Below, piece after piece: positions 7,041 through 14,289 of a DNA stretch of 17,011 bases. The notes under the pieces are model-generated. The model worked only from the letters and a program-made list of their open reading frames with translations, was not told the origin of the DNA and ran no database searches. Origin of the DNA: an uncultured Clostridium sp. (GTDB lineage Bacteria; Bacillota; Clostridia; TANB77; CAG-508). Location: contig CAMMNR010000024.1 in the NCBI GenBank assembly GCA_946498265.1, forward strand, positions 1-17,011, read 5' to 3'. Within the stretch, counting starts at the first letter, position 1. Every line of letters begins with the position of its first letter. Position numbers and translations under genes: made by a program.

Positions 7041-7820
7041 ATGATAAATTTAAGTTTAGAAAATAAAAATTTTTATGTAGCAATAGATTTTGATAGAACA
7101 ATAACATCAGCTGATGGTGTAGATTCGTGGGCTGCTGTTGCTCAAACTAGATATGTAGGGCAAGAAATAGTAAAAGAAATGGATGAATTATATGCAAAAT
7201 ATAGACCAATAGAAATGGATTATTCAATTAGTAAAAATGACAAAGAGAAATATATGAAGAAATGGTATGAGGATTGTATGGATTTATATTATAAATACAA
7301 TTTGACCAAACATAAAATGCTTCAATCCATACAAAATAGCAATATGATTTTTAGAAGTGGTGCTAAAGAGTTTTTGAAATTGATGTATAAAAATGATATT
7401 CCAGTTATTGTTTTGTCAGCTGGAATTGGAAATGCAATTGAACAATTTTTAAAAGACAATAATTGTTTGTTTGAAAATATGTATATTATAAGTAATTTTA
7501 TAGAATTTGCTGAAAATGGAAAAGCAAAGAAATTCGATAATTCCAAAATAATTCATACATTAAATAAAAATATGAAAGGACATTTGCCAAAAGAATTTGA
7601 AGAAAAATTATCCAATAAAGAATATAGATTACTTATAGGAGATTTAATAGAAGATATAAAAATGGTAGATGAAAGTGAATTAAATAAAACATTAAAAATA
7701 GGTATTTTGGATATTAATATAGAAAATAATATTGATATATATAAGAAATATTTTGACTTAGTTATACAAGGAGAAGATGCAACATTTTATCAAATAATTA
7801 AATTAGTTTTTGCATTATAG
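7041..7820 (+). CDS. HAD-superfamily phosphatase, pyrimidine 5'-nucleotidase (UMPH-1) type
   Basis: A 259-residue soluble protein with all HAD landmarks. Motif I is AIDFDRTIT, with nucleophile Asp16 and acid Asp18. Motif II is VIVLSAGIG, with Ser126. A Lys-rich segment NGKAKKFDN around 159-167 supplies the likely motif III lysine, and GDLIEDIKM around 200-208 is the metal-binding acidic motif IV. DFDRT followed by SAGIG resembles the eukaryotic-type cytosolic pyrimidine 5'-nucleotidase group, which dephosphorylates UMP or CMP; the substrate here is inferred. The ribosome site is AAGGGA, eight bases before the ATG. It stands alone between the large palindrome and the LiaF-like gene, whose promoter overlaps its 3' end. 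Confidence 0.8.
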   Translation: MINLSLENKNFYVAIDFDRTITSADGVDSWAAVAQTRYVGQEIVKEMDELYAKYRPIEMDYSISKNDKEKYMKKWYEDCMDLYYKYNLTKHKMLQSIQNSNMIFRSGAKEFLKLMYKNDIPVIVLSAGIGNAIEQFLKDNNCLFENMYIISNFIEFAENGKAKKFDNSKIIHTLNKNMKGHLPKEFEEKLSNKEYRLLIGDLIEDIKMVDESELNKTLKIGILDINIENNIDIYKKYFDLVIQGEDATFYQIIKLVFAL

Positions 7821-7837
7821 GGTAAATGTTCTATAAT
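7810..7837 (+). promoter_or_regulatory. Sigma-A-type promoter of the LiaF/DUF4097 pair
   Basis: TTGCAT (7810-7815), 16 bases, TATAAT (7832-7837). The -35 box lies within the last codons of the HAD gene. Confidence 0.6.
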
Positions 7838-7895
7838 GTAGAAATAATAAAATTTGAAAATAAATTTTTATATTATTTATTAGAAAGGAGATTTT

Positions 7896-8579
7896 ATGAA
7901 AAAAGTAGGTAATATTTTATGGGGGATAATTTTAATTGTATTAGGGATAATAATAGCTTTAAATGCAACAGGCGTAACAAATATCAACATATTTTTTAGA
8001 GGTTGGTGGACTTTAATTATAATAATTCCAAGTTTTATAGGTTTAATTAAAAATGAAAGCAAAATGTGGAGTTTTATATGGTTAATTATAGGAATAGTTT
8101 TATTGTTATGTGCACAAAATATTTTGTCATTTTCACTTATTAGTAAATTAATTTTTCCATTTATATTAATAGTAATAGGATTAGCTATAATTTTTAAAGA
8201 TGTAACAAATAGAAAAATAAAGGAAAAAGTAAAAAAATTAAATAATGAAAACATTGAGAATGAAGCATATTGTGCAACATTTGGTTCACAAAATGCTAAT
8301 TATGCAGGACAAGAATTTAAAGGTGCAAATTTAGATGCAATATTTGGTAGTGTTGAATTAGATTTATATAAAGCTACAATAACAAAAGATCAAATAATAA
8401 ATGCATCAGCAATATTTGGTGGTATAGATATAATAGTACCTAAAGATGTTAATATAAAAGTAAAATCAACACCAATTTTTGGTGGAGTAAGTAATAAAAT
8501 AAAAAATGATTATGATGAAAAGTTACCTACAATATATATTAATAGTTTTTGCATGTTTGGAGGTGTTGAAATAAAATGA
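7896..8579 (+). CDS. LiaF-like membrane protein (cell-wall stress response)
   Basis: A 227-residue protein. The N-terminal half has four predicted membrane helices at about 7-24, 34-50, 57-74 and 82-101, rich in Ile and Leu with small basic loops, as in LiaI/LiaF-like transmembrane regions. The C-terminal half, from about 125, is a beta-rich repeat: LDAIFGSVELDLY, ASAIFGGIDIIVP, STPIFGGVSNK, SFCMFGGVEIK. These FGG-type strands are the hallmark of the LiaF C-terminal domain. In Bacillus LiaF inhibits the LiaRS two-component system until envelope antibiotics act; no liaRS homologue is visible here, so a regulatory partner would be elsewhere. The start has GAAAGGAG five bases upstream. The stop overlaps the next start (ATGA), giving translational coupling. 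Confidence 0.85.
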   Translation: MKKVGNILWGIILIVLGIIIALNATGVTNINIFFRGWWTLIIIIPSFIGLIKNESKMWSFIWLIIGIVLLLCAQNILSFSLISKLIFPFILIVIGLAIIFKDVTNRKIKEKVKKLNNENIENEAYCATFGSQNANYAGQEFKGANLDAIFGSVELDLYKATITKDQIINASAIFGGIDIIVPKDVNIKVKSTPIFGGVSNKIKNDYDEKLPTIYINSFCMFGGVEIK

Positions 8580-9436
8580 CACCGTTTCAAAAAGTAATAA
8601 AATACGGGGCAATTGCTTTTGGGATTTATTTATGTATAATTATATTAAGTGCAATAATATTTACTTTTACAGCGATATTCGGAATAACAATGGGGATAGA
8701 ATTTATACAGAACAATTTTAGTGCATCGGAAAGCAGTCAAAATACTATAAACGAAGCTAGCTATGAATATTCAGAAGTAAAAAAACTAAATATAGATTTA
8801 AATATATGTAAGTTAGATATTAAGAGTGGAGATACATTAAAAGTAGAAACTATAAATGTTTCAGATGAATTTTATTGCAATCAAAATGGAAAAGAATTAA
8901 AAATAAAAGATGATAAAATAGCAAATATGAATTTGTTTAATAATGAAAATATTACTCCACAAGTAATAATATATATTCCTGAAGATTTGAAATTTGATGA
9001 AGTAGATATAGAAACAGATATAAACGAAGTTAATATAGATAAAATTAATAGTGATAAAATAGATATAAAAACAGGGGCAGGAAAATGTACAATAGAAAAT
9101 ATTTTAGCAAAAGATTTACAAATAAAAAGTGGTGCTGGAGAAAATATCATTAAAAACATAGAAACTGATAAATTAGAACTAGAAGCAGGAATAGGAAAAA
9201 CTGAGATTACAGCAGAAATATTAGATGTAGCTGATATTAATTCTGGAGTAGGAAGTTTAACATTAAATATTATAGGAAATAAAGATGAATATAAAATAAG
9301 ACCATCTGTGGGATTAGGAAGACTTGTTGTAGATGGAGAAAATGTACAAAGTGAAAATATTATTGGTGATGGAAATAGAAAAATAGATATAGAAACTGGA
9401 GTAGGGGAAACAGTAATTAAGTTTTTAAATGTATAG
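8576..9436 (+). CDS. Membrane-anchored DUF4097-type beta-repeat protein
   Basis: A 286-residue protein with a single N-terminal membrane segment at about residues 11-42 and an outer part, from about 60, made of short beta repeats: KIDIKTGAGKCTIENI, LQIKSGAGENIIKNI, LELEAGIGKTEITAEI, ADINSGVGSLTLNI, KIDIETGVGETVIKF. The I-x-T/S-G-x-G period matches DUF4097/DUF2807-type beta-helix domains, often found beside LiaF, PspC or anti-sigma-like genes. Its ATG overlaps the LiaF-like stop by four bases, so the pair is made in step and probably acts together in sensing envelope state. Which side of the membrane the repeat faces cannot be settled from the sequence. A hairpin at 9454 ends the unit. Confidence 0.8.
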   Translation: MTPFQKVIKYGAIAFGIYLCIIILSAIIFTFTAIFGITMGIEFIQNNFSASESSQNTINEASYEYSEVKKLNIDLNICKLDIKSGDTLKVETINVSDEFYCNQNGKELKIKDDKIANMNLFNNENITPQVIIYIPEDLKFDEVDIETDINEVNIDKINSDKIDIKTGAGKCTIENILAKDLQIKSGAGENIIKNIETDKLELEAGIGKTEITAEILDVADINSGVGSLTLNIIGNKDEYKIRPSVGLGRLVVDGENVQSENIIGDGNRKIDIETGVGETVIKFLNV

Positions 9437-9453
9437 AATAAAATTTATTTTGA

Positions 9454-9486
9454 TGTGCCAAATTTTATAAAGTAAAATTTGGCACA
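9454..9486. terminator. Perfect 14-bp hairpin between convergent genes
   Basis: TGTGCCAAATTTTA (9454-9467), five-base loop, TAAAATTTGGCACA (9473-9486). It sits in the gap between two convergent genes, so a bidirectional terminator is the simplest reading. Its outer nine bases equal the TGTGCCAAA boundary word of the 5289-5385 palindrome. Confidence 0.6.
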
Positions 9487-9511
9487 AGAACAATTTTGTG
9501 AGGATATTTTA

Positions 9512-10273
9512 TTATAATTTCATTTCTATTAAATCTTTCCAATATTTTTTAGGCATATATTGCATTTGACATCTAGGATTTTTTCTTTCTTTAATTGCAA
9601 TAGTTTTAAAAAATGCTTTCCATAAATCTTGATATAACTTTTCATTTTCTGTAAATTGAGGGATATTTATATTTGTGCTGTCAACTATTTCATAAGTTTG
9701 TCCATTATATAAAAAGCATAAATTTCTATATTTATCATGGATAATAAAATATTGATTAGGAAGTCTATTAATAAAATGATGTCCTAAAGGTTCAATTATA
9801 TTATTATCTGGATGGATTGATGCATAAAACAAATTATTTCCAACTTCAATAAATCTAAGTAAACCTTTTAATTTATGACACTCAAATAAAGCTTTTTTTC
9901 TCATAGAAATGACTTTATATACATATGAATTTGTTAGCATGTTGTTTATTTTAGGACCAATTTCAAAACCTTCACATATGTATTTTAAAATATTTAATTC
10001 TTTATCTTTTTCGTTTGACAAAAAAGCATTATATGAATTATATAAAGCTTCATAACAGATATTTTTTTCAATACCTACAAAAACTCTTTTAGATTTTTCA
10101 GAATCAGTTTTTATATATAAAGTTTTATCTAAAAAATTAGGTATATATAAATCTTTTGAATATATTTGTTTAGGTAAAGTTTTATTTGAATAAACGTCAA
10201 AAACAATAGTTAAAAAGCCATCAAAAGTCCCATCGTAAATATATGTTGTATTTATAAGCTTCCAGTTAGACAT
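9512..10273 (-). CDS. TIGR03915-type probable DNA metabolism protein (DUF4130)
   Basis: A 253-residue soluble protein whose start (YIYDGTFDGFLTIVFDVY) and end (CQMQYMPKKYWKDLIEM) match the family found next to a radical-SAM 'DNA modification/repair' protein (TIGR03916 type); in some genomes the domain is fused to a uracil-DNA glycosylase. Further visible blocks are RMRKKALFECHKLKGLLRF-like text around 128-142 and YASIHPDNNIIEPLGHHFINR around 150-170. Its biochemical role is unknown. GGAGG ten bases before the ATG fixes the start, and its first 22 bases overlap the 3' end of the decayed radical-SAM gene. This frame is intact although its partner is broken, so it is either in the first stage of losing its role or it works alone. 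Confidence 0.85.
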   Translation of the reverse strand: MSNWKLINTTYIYDGTFDGFLTIVFDVYSNKTLPKQIYSKDLYIPNFLDKTLYIKTDSEKSKRVFVGIEKNICYEALYNSYNAFLSNEKDKELNILKYICEGFEIGPKINNMLTNSYVYKVISMRKKALFECHKLKGLLRFIEVGNNLFYASIHPDNNIIEPLGHHFINRLPNQYFIIHDKYRNLCFLYNGQTYEIVDSTNINIPQFTENEKLYQDLWKAFFKTIAIKERKNPRCQMQYMPKKYWKDLIEMKL

Positions 10274-11087
10274 TTTATTTTATCCTCCTTTGTTGGGTTT
10301 AAATTATCAAAAAGTGATAATTGTTCAAAATTTTTATTAGGTAAAGCTAAACGTTCTTGATAAACAAGATTAGTCTCTATAAAGTCTTGATTAAATTTAT
10401 AAACTTTATCATAATATTTTCCCTTACATGTTATAAAATATTTTGCTCTTTTCATTACAATTCCAAGTTTTTTTAATTCCTGAAAATCAAGTAAAAAACT
10501 TCTTCTAGCTCTAATGATTTTTTTAGCACTAATTACTCCAATTCCTGGAACTCTAAGTAAAGTGAAATAATCAGCAGTATTTATTTCAACTGGGAAATTT
10601 TTCAATATGTCGTAGAGCCCATTCACATTTAGGGTCTAATATATTATTAAAATTAGGATGAGTTTCATCTAATAATTCATTTGCCTTAAAACCATAAAAT
10701 CTAATAAGCCAATCAGCTTGATAAAGTCGATTTTCTCTAAGTAGAGGAGGAGAAGACAAAGTTGGCAAATTTTTATCATTATTTACACTTATATAAGCAG
10801 AATAATATACTCTTTTTAAATTTAATTTATTATATAAACCTTCTGACAATTTTAAAATTTTCAAATCACTTTCAGGAGTTGCACCAATGATTAATTGTGT
10901 AGTTTGACCTGCAGGAACAAAGTTAGGTTTATATTTATTTTTATCTAATTTATTTAATTTTATATTATTAGAAACATATGACATAGGTTGTAAAATACCA
11001 TGTTTTTCTTTTACTTCCGCTTGAACTGCAAGAAGCATCGTATTTTGCAGAGTCAGCTAATATTGTTAATTTATCTAATATTTCCAT
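10252..11087 (-). pseudogene. Decayed radical-SAM DNA modification/repair protein (TIGR03916 type)
   Basis: Three pieces of one gene are visible in order. The N-terminus begins at ATG 11087 (MEILDKLTILADSAKYDAS, then CSSSGSKRK). The frame then changes near 11001-11014 and text from the second half follows (GILQPMSYVSNNIK ... FVPAGQTTQLIIGATPESD ... DPKCEWALRHIEKFP). A second shift near 10589-10605, one extra base in the AAAAATTTCCC run, moves to the frame carrying PVEINTADYFTLLRVPGIGV, a helix-hairpin-helix DNA-binding motif, down to the stop at 10252. The part between the first two pieces, including the CxxxCxxC cluster motif of the radical-SAM core, is absent; from memory of the family about 150 residues are missing. 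It cannot make an active radical-SAM enzyme. Its promoter is still near perfect. Confidence 0.88.
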
Positions 11088-11143
11088 AATTAATATCAAT
11101 CCTTGTTATAATGAATTTGATCACAACACCAAACATTTGTATC

Positions 11144-11172
11144 ATTATAACAAATAAAAAACAAAATGTCAA
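11144..11172 (-). promoter_or_regulatory. Perfect-consensus sigma-A promoter before the decayed radical-SAM gene
   Basis: On the minus strand TTGACA (11167-11172), exactly 17 bases, TATAAT (11144-11149). Both hexamers are full consensus. Transcription would begin near 11137 and run through the pseudogene into the intact 9512-10273 gene. Confidence 0.85.
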
Positions 11173-11311
11173 ACATTTTTTTGCAAAACTTTAATTCGTA
11201 ATTATTGCGCGTATAAGTGTAAATTAATCTTTTGTTATGCTGAGAAATTTATAGGAAAATTGACTTTTTCTATACAAGAACGTCGCATTGCTCTAACCAG
11301 AGAATAAAAAA

Positions 11312-11380
11312 ATCTAATAATACTTTATAAGGACTGAAAGAGTAAATTATAATACAAGACCTTATTAAATATTATTAGAT
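11312..11380 (-). terminator. AT-rich hairpin followed by a T run, likely terminator of the YcxB-like gene
   Basis: Arms 11312-11332 and 11360-11380 match at 19 of 21 positions around a 27-base loop. On the minus strand the hairpin is followed by a run of seven T residues, and it lies about 40 bases past the stop at 11422. Confidence 0.5.
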
Positions 11381-11421
11381 ATGAATAAATGATTTAAAAG
11401 TAACTTACAAAGAAGAATAAT

Positions 11422-11931
11422 TTAACCAATACTAAAAAATTTAGATTTTTTCTTTACAAATTCGTAAAAATAAGAATAATCTCCTTTGATAAACCCAGAT
11501 TTATCAATTAATAAAGAATGATCTTCATCAATATATAAATAAAAGAAATTACCATTTTCAAAAATTTTATACAAATCCTTGTATTTTACTTTGAAAAAAT
11601 TTTCTTCATCTTCTATTGTAAAAATTTTATCGTAAAAGGTAAATGTAAAAGTTTTTTCATTGATGATTTTTTCACTTTCATAATTTTTCTTGACATCATA
11701 AACAGGTTTAATAAATCTAAAAAATATAAAACCTGTAAGTAAAATGCAAAATATAATTGCAGTACTATAAATACGAAAACTTACTAGATATACAATACAA
11801 GTGAGTATTGTAACTATAGTAATAATATTAAATAATGTAAATTTAAAACGAAATTTTTTCCTATGAAATTCCAAAAACTTGTCGTAAGCATCTTTAGAAT
11901 ATGTAGTTATATTTTTAAATAAAATTTCCAT
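11422..11931 (-). CDS. YcxB-like membrane protein, function unknown
   Basis: A 169-residue protein with two adjoining membrane helices, at about residues 31-50 and 55-72, separated by a tight turn. Beyond them is a soluble C-terminal domain with alternating aromatic and charged strands (FTFTFYDKIFTIEDEENFFKVKYKDLYKIFE ... FFYLYIDEDHSLLIDKSGF, shown in parts). Two helices followed by a PH-like beta domain is the YcxB layout; no enzyme motif is seen. The frame opens at TTG 11943 and GTG 11940, but GGTGA five bases before the ATG at 11931 acts as the ribosome site, so 11931 is chosen. It is divergent from the cwlJ-like gene and is a single-gene unit. Confidence 0.75.
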   Translation of the reverse strand: MEILFKNITTYSKDAYDKFLEFHRKKFRFKFTLFNIITIVTILTCIVYLVSFRIYSTAIIFCILLTGFIFFRFIKPVYDVKKNYESEKIINEKTFTFTFYDKIFTIEDEENFFKVKYKDLYKIFENGNFFYLYIDEDHSLLIDKSGFIKGDYSYFYEFVKKKSKFFSIG

Positions 11932-12031
11932 TTCAATCACCAATAAAATTATATCATAACAAAATAAAATATAAAAGTAATCACAAAAAGATAATAATAT
12001 TAATATATTAAGATATAAAAAGGAGGAAGTT

Positions 12032-12478
12032 GTGGGATATTCAGATAGAGAATTATTAGCAAGAATTGTTCAATGTGAAGCAGGAGGAGAAGGAGATAAT
12101 GGTATGAAAGCAGTTGCAACAGTAGTGATGAATAGAGTAAATGTATCAGTTGGAGAATATGCAAGAATATCACAAGGGGGAAGTATAAGAAATATTATAT
12201 TTCAACAAGGACAATTTGATTGTGCAATGGAAACATTAAAAAACCAATATAATCCTCAAAATATTTACAATATGAATCCAACAGATGTACATTATAATAT
12301 TGCAGACTGGGCATTATCTGGAAATAGATTAAATGAGATGGGAGACTGTCTTTGGTATTTAAATCCATTTAAACCTATATGTGATAATACTTTTCCATAT
12401 AATGGTTCAGGAACTTTTCATACTAGACTGGGAGACCACTGTTTTTACAGGCCAACAGAACTTTATAGGCAAACTTAA
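12032..12478 (+). CDS. CwlJ-like spore cortex-lytic hydrolase (SleB/Hydrolase_2 family)
   Basis: A 148-residue protein consisting of just the hydrolase domain: LLARIVQCEAGGEGDNGMKAVATVVMNRVN in the first 37 residues (shown in two halves: LLARIVQCEAGGEG, then AVATVVMNRV), with the probable catalytic Glu16. The C-terminal block CLWYLNPFKP ... GDHCFYRPTELY is typical of CwlJ rather than of full-length SleB. There is no signal peptide, as expected for CwlJ, which is made in the mother cell and placed in the spore coat, where it cuts cortex peptidoglycan during germination. The start is GTG, supported by AAGGAGG five bases upstream. The gerQ-like gene follows after 20 bases, and GerQ is what holds CwlJ in the coat in Bacillus, which supports the assignment. 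Confidence 0.87.
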   Translation: MGYSDRELLARIVQCEAGGEGDNGMKAVATVVMNRVNVSVGEYARISQGGSIRNIIFQQGQFDCAMETLKNQYNPQNIYNMNPTDVHYNIADWALSGNRLNEMGDCLWYLNPFKPICDNTFPYNGSGTFHTRLGDHCFYRPTELYRQT

Positions 12479-12498
12479 AATAAGGGAGGTTAGTTTTT

Positions 12499-12888
12499 AT
12501 GGAAAATAATCAAGAAAATGAAAACAAAAGAGAGGATAGAAATGTCCAAATAAATCAAAATTCACCAGAAATTTTAACTAATAATATTTACACACCTGCA
12601 TTTTTAAGAGAACAGATAGGAAAACTAATGAGAGTGGAGTTTTTAATAGGTACAAATAATTTAGTAGATAGAATAGGAATATTAGAAGATGTAGGGGCAA
12701 GTTATATATTACTTCGTGCAATTGAAAGTAATAACATTACATATTGTGATATTTATTCAATTAAATTTATAACTATAGCATCATCAAATTTTTATAGTAA
12801 TATGAATAATCTAAATAACATGAATACTATGAATAATCTAAATAACATGAATAATATGAATATGAATAACAGATATAATTTTTACTAA
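12499..12888 (+). CDS. GerQ-like spore coat protein with Asn/Met repeat tail
   Basis: A 129-residue protein. The polar Asn/Glu/Gln-rich N-terminus (1-30) precedes a domain at about 33-93: FLREQIGKLMRVEFLIGTN, then DRIGILEDVGASYILLRAIE and YCDIYSIKFITI. It has the same shape as the Bacillus GerQ core (RLNRGKLATIYMTF ... DYVTF). GerQ is a coat protein needed for CwlJ localisation. The last 30 residues are a low-complexity tail of NNLNNMN-type units, encoded by a 27-base tandem repeat at 12802-12852. The ribosome site GGGAGG lies nine bases from the ATG. Adjacent and downstream of the cwlJ-like gene, it almost certainly shares its transcript and sporulation timing. The N-terminus is diverged, so the name rests on the core domain plus the neighbour. 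Confidence 0.8.
   Translation: MENNQENENKREDRNVQINQNSPEILTNNIYTPAFLREQIGKLMRVEFLIGTNNLVDRIGILEDVGASYILLRAIESNNITYCDIYSIKFITIASSNFYSNMNNLNNMNTMNNLNNMNNMNMNNRYNFY
12802..12852. repeat. In-frame 27-bp tandem repeat in the gerQ-like 3' end
   Basis: The 24-base stretch at 12802-12825 recurs exactly at 12829-12852, 27 bases (nine codons) apart, followed by shorter ATGAATAAT-like echoes to about 12870. The copy number can change without a frameshift. Confidence 0.85.
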
Positions 12889-12892
12889 AAAT

Positions 12893-12921
12893 TTGCATGT
12901 ATAGAAAACTAATGATATAAT
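12893..12921 (+). promoter_or_regulatory. Sigma-A-type promoter of the ogt-like gene
   Basis: TTGCAT (12893-12898), 17 bases, TATAAT (12916-12921), directly after the gerQ-like stop and 27 bases before the ATG at 12948. It separates this vegetative unit from the sporulation pair. Confidence 0.75.
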
Positions 12922-12947
12922 TTACAAAAATATATCAGAGGTGTAAT

Positions 12948-13412
12948 ATGTATAAAAAATGCATGCAATCTCCGGTAGGAGAAATAGTGATAATAGAAGA
13001 TAAAGGAAAAATAGTAGAAATAGACATTGCAAAAAATAATAAATTAGATAATATCGAAGAAAAGGATACAGAATTACTATTACAAACAGAAAAACAATTA
13101 AAAGAGTATTTTGAAGGAAAAAGATTTGATTTTGAAATACCTTTAAATCCAACTGGAACCGAATTCATGCAAAGTGTGTGGAAAGCATTAGAACAAATAC
13201 CATATGGAGAAACAAGAACATATAAAGAAATCGCAGATGCAGTTGGGAATCCTAAGGCATCGAGAGCAGTGGGGATGGCGAATCATAGAAATCCAATACC
13301 GATTATTATACCATGTCATAGAGTTATAGGTAGTAATAATAAATTAGTAGGATATGGATTAGGATTAGATATGAAACAATATTTATTAGAATTAGAAAAA
13401 GAATATAAATAA
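12948..13412 (+). CDS. ogt: Methylated-DNA--protein-cysteine methyltransferase (Ogt type)
   Basis: It repairs O6-alkylguanine and O4-alkylthymine by moving the alkyl group to its own cysteine, in a one-use reaction. A 154-residue protein with an N-terminal ribonuclease-like fold (MYKKCMQSPVGEIVIIED) and a C-terminal DNA-binding domain: VWKALEQIPYGETRTYKEIA at 78-97, the helix-turn-helix with arginine finger SRAVGMA at 105-111, and active site IPCHRVIGSN at 121-130 with acceptor Cys123. The end (GYGLGLDMKQYLLELE) is a slight variant of the usual GYAGGLxxKxxLLxLE. The ribosome site GAGGTG is well placed. The thioredoxin-reductase-like gene follows after 16 bases, so the two are likely co-transcribed. 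Confidence 0.95.
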   Translation: MYKKCMQSPVGEIVIIEDKGKIVEIDIAKNNKLDNIEEKDTELLLQTEKQLKEYFEGKRFDFEIPLNPTGTEFMQSVWKALEQIPYGETRTYKEIADAVGNPKASRAVGMANHRNPIPIIIPCHRVIGSNNKLVGYGLGLDMKQYLLELEKEYK

Positions 13413-13428
13413 AGGAAGTGTTACATAA

Positions 13429-14289
13429 ATGTATGATGTTATAATTATAGGAGCAGGACCAGCAGGTATAGCAGCAAGTTTATACACACAAAGGGGAAAT
13501 CTAAAAACTCTAGTATTATATAATGAAAAATCAGGGTTAGAGAAAGCTGAACAGATAGAAAACTATTATGGATTTGAAAATGGGATTTCTGGAGAGTCTT
13601 TATATAAAACAGGAATAAAACAAGCAAAAAATATAGGTGTAGATGTAAAAAAAGAAGAAGTTATAAAAATAGAAAATAATGTAGATAATTTTAAAGTCAT
13701 AACACCGAAAGGAGAATATATTTCAAAAGTATTAATATTATCTACGGGAAATAAGAAGAATAAACCTAAAATAAAGGGAATTGAAAAATTTGAAGGTAAA
13801 GGTGTTAGTTATTGTGCAATATGTGATGGATTTTTCTTTAGAAATAGAAGTGTATCTGTTATTGGAAGCGGGAATTATGCTGTATCAGAAACAAATGAAT
13901 TAATAAATATAGCAAATAATGTAACAATATTGACAAATGGAGAAAAAGCACCAGAAATAAGAGCAAATAATGTAAATATAGATACAAAAGAAATTGATGA
14001 AATAGTGGGAGAAAGCAGAGTTGAAGGAGTTAAATTTAAAGACGGTTCAGAAATTTCAACAGATGGGATTTTTATTGCACAAGGTGTAGCAGGAAGTGCA
14101 GATTTTGCAAAAAAATTAGGGATAATTACAAATAAAGATAATATAGTAGTAAATAGTGATATGGAAACAAACATAAAAGGAATATTTGCATGTGGAGATT
14201 GTACAGGAGGATTATTGCAAGTGTCAAAAGCTGTATATGAAGGTGCAAAAGCAGGATTGCAAGCAATAAAATATATCAGAAAAAAATAA
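13429..14289 (+). CDS. Thioredoxin-reductase-like FAD flavoprotein, atypical NAD(P) site
   Basis: It is predicted to pass electrons through FAD to a redox-active disulfide and on to thioredoxin, encoded 229 bases downstream. A 286-residue protein, a little shorter than the usual 305-320. The FAD site is IIIGAGPAGIAASLY (5-19), the active disulfide CAICDG has Cys129 and Cys132, and the C-terminal FAD motif is ACGDCTGGLLQVSKAVYEG (254-272). The second nucleotide motif GSGNYA (146-151) is kept, but where NADPH-type enzymes carry HRRxxxRA this protein reads LTNGEKAPEIRAN, lacking the arginines that hold the 2'-phosphate. It may therefore use NADH, or another donor as in clostridial ferredoxin-linked relatives. 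The donor cannot be decided from sequence alone. The ribosome site is AAGGAAG. Confidence 0.88.
   Translation: MYDVIIIGAGPAGIAASLYTQRGNLKTLVLYNEKSGLEKAEQIENYYGFENGISGESLYKTGIKQAKNIGVDVKKEEVIKIENNVDNFKVITPKGEYISKVLILSTGNKKNKPKIKGIEKFEGKGVSYCAICDGFFFRNRSVSVIGSGNYAVSETNELINIANNVTILTNGEKAPEIRANNVNIDTKEIDEIVGESRVEGVKFKDGSEISTDGIFIAQGVAGSADFAKKLGIITNKDNIVVNSDMETNIKGIFACGDCTGGLLQVSKAVYEGAKAGLQAIKYIRKK

Larger units (their letters stand above)
11088..11421. other. 334-bp gap: promoter, terminator-like hairpin, tRNA-arm-like scrap
   Basis: From right to left it holds an AT-rich hairpin at 11312-11380 that could end the YcxB-like gene, a minus-strand stretch at 11281-11302 resembling a tRNA D-arm (CTCTGGTTAGAGCAATGCGA) with no complete tRNA around it, and the strong promoter at 11144-11172. 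No open reading frame with a ribosome site was seen. Confidence 0.6.

Noticed and set aside
10586..11038. A separate 150-residue gene starting at 11038
   Set aside because: The ATG has no ribosome site and lies inside the N-terminal codons of the radical-SAM gene read in another frame; the text is the middle of that family.
12802..12870. Possible CRISPR or microsatellite array
   Set aside because: Only two exact copies with in-frame nine-codon spacing and no unique spacers; it encodes the GerQ-like tail.
13875..14174. Minus-strand 99-codon open frame
   Set aside because: Shadow of the flavoprotein gene; hydrophobic composition arises from reverse reading of AT-rich codons.
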